Source of the DNA: an uncultured Oscillospiraceae bacterium
GTDB taxonomy: Bacteria; Bacillota; Clostridia; Oscillospirales; Acutalibacteraceae
Reading direction: 5' to 3'
DNA length: 7,484 nt
NCBI GenBank assembly: GCA_900545625.1
Contig: UQZS01000070.1
Span: 1 to 7,484, forward strand
Below, one piece after another: positions 1 through 7,484 of this stretch. Below the pieces are notes generated by a model, which was not told the origin of the DNA, ran no database searches, and saw nothing but the letters and a program-made list of their open reading frames with translations. A program made the position numbers and the translations under genes. How positions within the stretch are numbered: the stretch's first letter is position 1; the number at the start of each line of letters is the position of its first letter.

Positions 1-1399
1 CGTCCGTGATGAGCGCCACGGTCTTGTCGAGCTGCATGCCCGCAAGCGCCGAGGTCGGATTGAGCATTTCGCGCATCCCGGGGCCGCCGACCGGGCCTTC
101 ATAGCGGATGACCACCACGTCGCCGTCGTGGATCTCGCCGCCGTAAATCGAAGCAATCGCTTCATCCTCGCTGTCGAATACGCGCGCGGGGCCTTCGTGC
201 ACAAGCATTTCGGGTGCGACCGCACTGCGCTTGACAACACAGCCGTCTTTTGCGATGTTGCCCCACAAAATCGCAAGCCCGCCCGTTTCGCTGTACGGGT
301 TCGTGATGGGACGGATGGCGTTTTCATCCTTAATATACGCGCCCTCGATGTTCTCGCCGACGGTCTTACCCGTTACGGTCAGCAGGGAAAGGTCAAGAAG
401 CCCTTTCTTCGCAAGCTCCGCCTGTACCGCCGGCACGCCGCCCGCATTGTTGAGGTCGTGCATATGCGTCGGGCCCGCAGGCGCAAGGTGGCAGAGGTTC
501 GGCACCTTGGCGCTCATCTCATTGAAGGTGTGCAGATCCATCGGGCAGCCCGCCTCTTTGGCGATGGCAAGCAGGTGCAGTACGGAGTTCGAAGAGCACC
601 CCAGCGCCATGTCGCACGCCAGCGCATTGCGAAGCGCCTTTTCGTTGACGATGTCGCGCGCCTTGATGTCGTTTTCGACCAAGTGCATGATCGCCATGCC
701 CGCCTTTTTGGCAAGCTGTACGCGTCCCGCATGCACAGCGGGGATCGTCCCGTTGCCCGGCAGCGCGATGCCTAAGGATTCGCACAGGCAGTTCATGCTG
801 TTGGCGGTATACATGCCGGAGCACGAGCCGCAGCCCGGGCAGGTGTTGTTTTCAAATTCGCAAAGCTTACGGTCATCGATCAGGTTCGCCTTGCGCGCGC
901 CGACGGCTTCAAACATTTTGGAAAGCGAGGTCTCCACGCCGTCCACAAGGCCCGACATCATCGGCCCGCCGGAGCAAACGACAGTCGGCAGATTGATGCG
1001 CAAAGCGCCCAGCAGCATGCCGGGAACGATCTTGTCGCAGTTGGGGACGAGCACCAGCCCGTCAAAGCCGTGCGCGGTCGCCATGGTTTCCACGCTGTCC
1101 GCGATCAGCTCGCGTGAGGGCAGGGAATACTTCATGCCGACATGTCCCATGGCAATGCCGTCGCATACGCCGATGGCGGGGACTTCAATCGGCGTGCCGC
1201 CCGCCATGCGCACACCCGCTTTGACCGCTTCTGCGATTTTATCCAAATGGATGTGCCCGGGGACGATCTCGCTGTGTGCGGAGATCACGCCGATGAGCGG
1301 GCGCTCCAATTCCTCTTTTGTATAGCCCATCGCATAAAACAGGCTGCGGTTCGGCGCGCGCTCCACGCCCTCCAACACATTTTTGCTGTGTAAGTTCAT
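1..1399 (-). CDS. ilvD: Dihydroxy-acid dehydratase (3' end beyond window)
   Basis: IlvD removes water from 2,3-dihydroxy-isovalerate and 2,3-dihydroxy-3-methylvalerate to give the 2-keto acid precursors of valine/leucine and isoleucine. It is a cytosolic Fe-S enzyme. My reverse-strand translation starts [20 protein letters not shown] and stays open for 466 residues to the window edge. The family is usually about 550-570 residues, so roughly 90-100 C-terminal residues are missing. Family motifs are clear: CDGIAMGH near 79-86, PNCDK near 119-123 (cluster Cys121, Lys123) and [17 protein letters not shown] near 187-203 (cluster Cys193). The position that carries an early cysteine in some dehydratases reads [10 protein letters not shown] here, without cysteine; as far as I recall this is common in Firmicute members. 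The start is fixed by AGGAGG (1406-1411) six bases upstream of ATG. The gene is divergent from the GntR regulator and has its own promoter and operator. I am very sure of the family; a sugar-acid dehydratase of the same family is the only real alternative, and the matching ilvC operator argues against it. Confidence 0.96.
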   Translation of the reverse strand, partial: MNLHSKNVLEGVERAPNRSLFYAMGYTKEELERPLIGVISAHSEIVPGHIHLDKIAEAVKAGVRMAGGTPIEVPAIGVCDGIAMGHVGMKYSLPSRELIADSVETMATAHGFDGLVLVPNCDKIVPGMLLGALRINLPTVVCSGGPMMSGLVDGVETSLSKMFEAVGARKANLIDDRKLCEFENNTCPGCGSCSGMYTANSMNCLCESLGIALPGNGTIPAVHAGRVQLAKKAGMAIMHLVENDIKARDIVNEKALRNALACDMALGCSSNSVLHLLAIAKEAGCPMDLHTFNEMSAKVPNLCHLAPAGPTHMHDLNNAGGVPAVQAELAKKGLLDLSLLTVTGKTVGENIEGAYIKDENAIRPITNPYSETGGLAILWGNIAKDGCVVKRSAVAPEMLVHEGPARVFDSEDEAIASIYGGEIHDGDVVVIRYEGPVGGPGMREMLNPTSALAGMQLDKTVALITD

Positions 1400-1429
1400 A
1401 AAATGCCTCCTGTCCAACATCTTTATACG

Positions 1430-1463
1430 GTTGTATGACATATTTTGATAGTTGTCATACAAC
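1430..1463. promoter_or_regulatory. Paired GntR-type operator at the ilvD promoter
   Basis: GTTGTATGACA (1430-1440) and its exact reverse complement TGTCATACAAC (1453-1463) flank a 12-bp AT-rich spacer. Each arm contains the TTGT-N3-ACA(A) core typical of FadR/GntR operators, so this looks like two dimer sites facing each other about two helical turns apart. The upstream site overlaps the predicted ilvD start of transcription, which suggests repression. The same arrangement occurs at ilvC (2349-2384). The likely binder is the GntR protein encoded next door; that assignment is inference. Confidence 0.85.
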
Positions 1464-1464
1464 T

Positions 1465-1492
1465 ATTATAGCAACAAAATCCGAACTGTCAA
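1465..1492 (-). promoter_or_regulatory. ilvD sigma-A promoter
   Basis: On the minus strand a perfect TTGACA (-35, 1487-1492) and a perfect TATAAT (-10, 1465-1470) are separated by 16 bp. Transcription should start near 1458, giving a leader of about 60 bases to the ilvD ATG. The -35 region (GGTATTGACAG) and the -10 region with the bases after it (TATAATAGTTGTATGACAAC) are identical to those of the ilvC promoter. Being near-consensus, it should be strong unless repressed. Confidence 0.9.
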
Positions 1493-1503
1493 TACCCTTT
1501 TGC

Positions 1504-1534
1504 GCTTTGCCGGGGATAGAAACGCCGGCAAAGC
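1504..1534. repeat. Perfect 10-bp inverted repeat between divergent promoters
   Basis: GCTTTGCCGG (1504-1513) pairs exactly with CCGGCAAAGC (1525-1534) around an 11-base loop. It lies between the -35 boxes of the ilvD promoter (minus strand) and of the putative regulator promoter (plus strand). It resembles a terminator stem, but is followed on the plus strand only by AATTTTAAGG and on the minus strand by GCAAAAGGG, so neither side has a good T-tract. It could be a DNA-level binding site, a weak insulator, or a relic of an older terminator. Confidence 0.6.
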
Positions 1535-1550
1535 AATTTTAAGGTTTGTT

Positions 1551-1579
1551 TTGCTTTTTTTGCAAAAGTATAGTATAGT
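1551..1579 (+). promoter_or_regulatory. Probable promoter of the GntR regulator
   Basis: TTGCTT (1551-1556) and TATAGT (1574-1579) are 17 bp apart and precede the regulator start by about 30 bases. An overlapping alternative pair five bases upstream is TTGTTT (1546-1551) with TATAGT (1569-1574), also spaced 17 bp. The 10-bp palindrome TTTTGCAAAA (1558-1567) lies between the boxes. No GTTGTATGACA site is visible here, so control by the gene's own product, if it occurs, would act from the ilvD operator about 90 bp away. The -35 match is weak. Confidence 0.5.
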
Positions 1580-1611
1580 GGAACAGGCAAATCTATGAAT
1601 CGAGGCAGATT

Positions 1612-2313
1612 ATGCAAACAGAAAACCTTTCCCAGCGCACCGCCGAAACGCTGCGTGCGCAGATCTTGGAAGAAAAGAAATACCGTCCGGGCGAAAAGCT
1701 GCCGAATGAAAACGAGCTTGCCGAGTCGCTCGGCATCAGCCGCACGACCCTGCGCGAGGCGATCCGCACGCTCTCCTCCGAAGGACTTTTGGAGGTACGG
1801 CGCGGACGCGGTACGTTCGTAGCGGGGGAGCTTGACCGCGTTGCGGCGGAGAGCGTCAATATGCAGGAATTGGTCAAAATGCAGGTCACGCTGCGTGACC
1901 TGTACGAAGCGCGCATGATCTTCGAGCCGCAAGCCGCTGCGCTTGCCTGCAAGCGCGCAACAGAAGCGGAGATTAAGCACATTTTGGAACTCGGCGCGGA
2001 ATGCCAGCGCCAGCTTCAAATCGACCCGCGCGGCAAGAACCGCATTGCCTCGGAAAGCGCCTTTCACGGCGCGATCATCAAGGCGGCACACAACGATTTT
2101 TTAAGCCAGTTCATGCCTACGCTCACGCGGACGATCGAACAAACCTTCGCGCTCAACTACAATCTGGATGTCATCGCCGAAGACGCCTACAAAGATCATA
2201 TTTTGATCATGGATTTCTTAAAAAAGCGCGACGCGCGCGGCGTAAAAAGCGCCGTGACAGTGCACCTGCACCACGCCGTGCAGCACGAGCAAATTTCTTT
2301 TGAAGAATTGTAA
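1612..2313 (+). CDS. FadR-type GntR transcriptional regulator, probable ilv repressor
   Basis: A 233-residue protein of normal FadR-family length. Residues about 8-72 form the GntR winged helix-turn-helix: the recognition region GISRTTLREA (41-50) and the wing RRGRGTFV (63-70) are close to the family pattern. Residues about 90-225 form an all-helical FCD ligand-binding domain. The four residues that usually hold a metal ion in FCD domains appear present: Asp96 (DLYEAR), His152 (AFHGAI), His196 (KDHILI) and His218 (VHLHHA). Such a metal normally contacts a carboxylate or hydroxy-acid ligand. ATG at 1612 is chosen because GAGG (1602-1605) lies six bases upstream and the domain begins at once; an ATG at 1595 is in another frame. 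The gene lies between ilvD and ilvC, and both have GntR-like TTGT-N3-ACAA operators over their start points, so I infer that it represses both. The ligand is unknown. No terminator separates it from the ilvC promoter, so some readthrough into ilvC is possible. Confidence 0.93.
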   Translation: MQTENLSQRTAETLRAQILEEKKYRPGEKLPNENELAESLGISRTTLREAIRTLSSEGLLEVRRGRGTFVAGELDRVAAESVNMQELVKMQVTLRDLYEARMIFEPQAAALACKRATEAEIKHILELGAECQRQLQIDPRGKNRIASESAFHGAIIKAAHNDFLSQFMPTLTRTIEQTFALNYNLDVIAEDAYKDHILIMDFLKKRDARGVKSAVTVHLHHAVQHEQISFEEL

Positions 2314-2320
2314 AAAGGTA

Positions 2321-2348
2321 TTGACAGATCAGAAATTGCGGTTATAAT
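2321..2348 (+). promoter_or_regulatory. ilvC sigma-A promoter
   Basis: A perfect TTGACA (2321-2326) and a perfect TATAAT (2343-2348) are separated by 16 bp, beginning only seven bases after the regulator stop codon. Transcription should start near 2355, leaving a leader of about 63 bases. The flanks match the ilvD promoter (GGTATTGACAG around the -35; AGTTGTATGACAAC straight after the -10), while the spacers between the boxes differ. This suggests that the shared bases are under selection. Confidence 0.92.
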
Positions 2349-2384
2349 AGTTGTATGACAACAAGTCAAACCTGTCATACAACT
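2349..2384. promoter_or_regulatory. Paired GntR-type operator at the ilvC promoter
   Basis: AGTTGTATGACA (2349-2360) and its exact reverse complement TGTCATACAACT (2373-2384) flank a 12-bp spacer. Arms and spacer length match the ilvD operator, while the spacer sequence is largely different. The left site TTGTATGACAA (2351-2361) is itself a near-perfect GntR-type half-dyad (TTGT-ATG-ACAA). It covers the region from just after the -10 box past the predicted +1, a position suited to repression. The second site lies about +18 to +30. Confidence 0.88.
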
Positions 2385-2405
2385 CAGCGAAGATACATAT
2401 TTTAG

Positions 2406-3443
<1,038 letters not shown>

Positions 3444-3466
3444 CCAAGTTTTCGCTGTATCGAAAC

Positions 3467-3499
3467 AACCGCCCGAACCATTTGGTTCGGGCGGTTTTT
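3467..3499 (+). terminator. Intrinsic terminator after ilvC, possibly bidirectional
   Basis: A 13-bp perfect stem (AACCGCCCGAACC at 3467-3479, GGTTCGGGCGGTT at 3484-3496) with an ATTT loop runs into TTTTT (3495-3499). It begins 24 bases after the ilvC stop. Read on the minus strand the same stem is followed by TTGTTTC, so it may also end transcription of the convergent beta-galactosidase gene, though less efficiently. Confidence 0.95.
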
Positions 3500-3521
3500 C
3501 GTGTGTATTGGATCTGTATCC

Positions 3522-6716
<3,195 letters not shown>

Positions 6717-6726
6717 TCAATTCATA

Positions 6727-6755
6727 AGCATAACAGATTGTGCCGCCGATTGCAA
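6727..6755 (-). promoter_or_regulatory. Probable lacZ promoter (extended -10)
   Basis: On the minus strand, TTGCAA (-35, 6750-6755) and TATGCT (-10, 6727-6732) are 17 bp apart, and TG one base before the -10 makes an extended -10. Each box matches the consensus at four of six positions. It lies between the upstream gene's terminator and the lacZ ATG, giving a leader of about 50 bases. It is the best candidate in the 142-base gap but is unproven. Confidence 0.55.
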
Positions 6756-6770
6756 GCGCTGCGGGCGGAG

Positions 6771-6801
6771 AAAAAAGAGCGAGCCCGGAAACGGACCCGC
6801 T
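6771..6801 (-). terminator. Intrinsic terminator of the DUF815 ATPase gene
   Basis: Read on the minus strand, AGCGGGTCCG pairs with CGGGCTCGCT (10 bp with two G-T pairs, at 6792-6801 and 6778-6787) across a TTTC loop and is followed by C and six T residues (6771-6776). It begins 11 bases after the stop codon at 6813-6815. It separates the ATPase gene from the downstream lacZ gene on the same strand. Confidence 0.9.
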
Positions 6802-6812
6802 TGTGATCGATT

Positions 6813-7484
6813 TTATTGTGCCGCCTCGGCATTTTTTTCGGAATACGCCAGATATTCGATGAACTGCTTGGCAAGCCGCGGACTCCTGCCGCCGCCGCGC
6901 AGGGCGAACGCCTCCGCTTTGCGGATGAGCTCGTCGTGTTCGAGCGTTACGTTGTGCTGCCGCGCCAAATCGCAGACGATCTGCTCAAATAGCTTTTTGT
7001 CGGGCTTTAAGAACGTGATCTGCAAGCCGAACCGCGCCGAAAGGCTCGTAAGCTCCTGAATGGTGTCCTGCCGGTGCAGATCGTCGCCGCTGCGGTCGGA
7101 AACGCTTTCCTGCACAAGGTGACGGCGGTTCGAGGTGGCATAGACTGCGATGTTGCGGCTCCTGCCCGCCACGCTGCCCTCTAAGATCGCCTTGAGCGCG
7201 CCGAAGTCGCTGTCGCCGCGCGTAAAGCTCAGATCGTCGATGAATATAATGAATTTCAGCGGGTTGCGCGCAAGACGGTCCAAAATATCCGGGAGAAAGA
7301 ACAGTTCGTTTTTCTTGACCTCGATGAGCCGCAGACCCTCAGGGTAATATTCGTTGACGATCGCCTTGACGGTGCTGCTTTTGCCTGCACCCGCGTCGCC
7401 GTACAGAAGCACGTTGTTGCAGGGCTTGCCGGCAAGCAGCGCTTCGGTGTTGGCGATAACGCGGCTGCGCTCACGCGCATAGCC
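6813..7484 (-). CDS. DUF815-family AAA+ ATPase (5' end beyond window)
   Basis: The visible 223 residues are the C-terminal part of a P-loop ATPase matching the DUF815 family, whose cellular role I do not know to be established. The reading frame is open to the window edge, beginning GYARERSRVIANTEALLAGK, so the start and any N-terminal domain lie outside. Numbered from the edge: Walker A GDAGAGKSS at 29-37 (Lys35), Walker B FIIFIDD at 78-84 (Asp83, Asp84), a sensor-1-like segment YATSNRRH at 115-122 (Asn119), a lid region with SARFGLQITF, and the C-terminal basic motif GRSPRLAKQF, which resembles a sensor-2/arginine element. The GTG at 7410-7412 (VLLYGD) is internal to the domain, just before the P-loop, and is not a believable start. 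The gene ends with its own terminator 142 bases before lacZ and shows no functional link to it. Confidence in the family is high; no specific function can be given. Confidence 0.92.
   Translation of the reverse strand, partial: GYARERSRVIANTEALLAGKPCNNVLLYGDAGAGKSSTVKAIVNEYYPEGLRLIEVKKNELFFLPDILDRLARNPLKFIIFIDDLSFTRGDSDFGALKAILEGSVAGRSRNIAVYATSNRRHLVQESVSDRSGDDLHRQDTIQELTSLSARFGLQITFLKPDKKLFEQIVCDLARQHNVTLEHDELIRKAEAFALRGGGRSPRLAKQFIEYLAYSEKNAEAAQ

Noticed and set aside
231..1325. Plus-strand open frame of 364 codons
   Set aside because: It is antisense to ilvD, whose protein matches its family throughout; no ribosome site or domain supports the plus-strand frame.
1504..1540. Hairpin as a true transcription terminator
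   Set aside because: The T-tract is poor on both strands, and no upstream gene is transcribed toward it from either side.
2355..2405. A 16-codon upstream frame starting at the predicted ilvC +1 (MTTSQTCHTTQRRYIF) and ending in the ribosome site
   Set aside because: It has no run of Leu, Ile or Val codons and no ribosome site, and its ATG is part of the operator sequence; the matching ilvD frame (11 codons) differs, so a leader peptide is unlikely.
7256..7480. A 74-codon minus-strand frame with its own ATG near the window edge
   Set aside because: It overlaps the DUF815 reading frame in another frame; the DUF815 frame carries the Walker motifs and runs to the window edge.

Overview
The window is a GC-rich, gene-dense chromosomal segment, most likely from an anaerobic gut-type Firmicute of class Clostridia. 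This placement is an inference. It rests on the clostridial style of the IlvC and IlvD proteins, strong AGGAGG ribosome sites, near-consensus sigma-A promoters and a DUF815 ATPase gene. I see no mobile element, CRISPR array, tRNA or rRNA. No gap between genes exceeds about 212 bases.

Layout. (1) Positions 1-1399, minus strand: ilvD (dihydroxy-acid dehydratase), whose 3' end lies outside the window. (2) 1400-1611: a divergent intergenic region holding the ilvD promoter and a paired operator, a perfect 10-bp inverted repeat and a probable promoter for the next gene. (3) 1612-2313, plus strand: a FadR-type GntR regulator. (4) 2314-2417: the ilvC promoter and a second copy of the same paired operator. 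(5) 2418-3443, plus strand: ilvC (ketol-acid reductoisomerase), followed by a strong hairpin terminator. (6) 3522-6671, minus strand: a 1049-residue glycoside hydrolase family 2 beta-galactosidase with its own promoter. (7) 6813-7484, minus strand: the C-terminal part of a DUF815 AAA+ ATPase, ending in a clear terminator.

How the genes work together. IlvC and IlvD catalyse consecutive steps of valine/isoleucine synthesis: IlvC makes the 2,3-dihydroxy acid that IlvD dehydrates. The regulator gene sits between them. The promoters of ilvD and ilvC share one design: TTGACA, 16 bp, TATAAT, then an inverted pair of GTTGTATGACA sites 12 bp apart that overlaps the predicted start of transcription. 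The site has the TTGT-N3-ACAA form expected of GntR/FadR operators. The simplest reading is a compact local regulon in which the GntR protein represses both ilv genes in response to a small-molecule signal, perhaps a pathway acid. No T-box or attenuator fits in the short leaders. This is the most interesting feature of the window.

The beta-galactosidase and DUF815 genes look like independent transcription units with no evident link to the ilv block.
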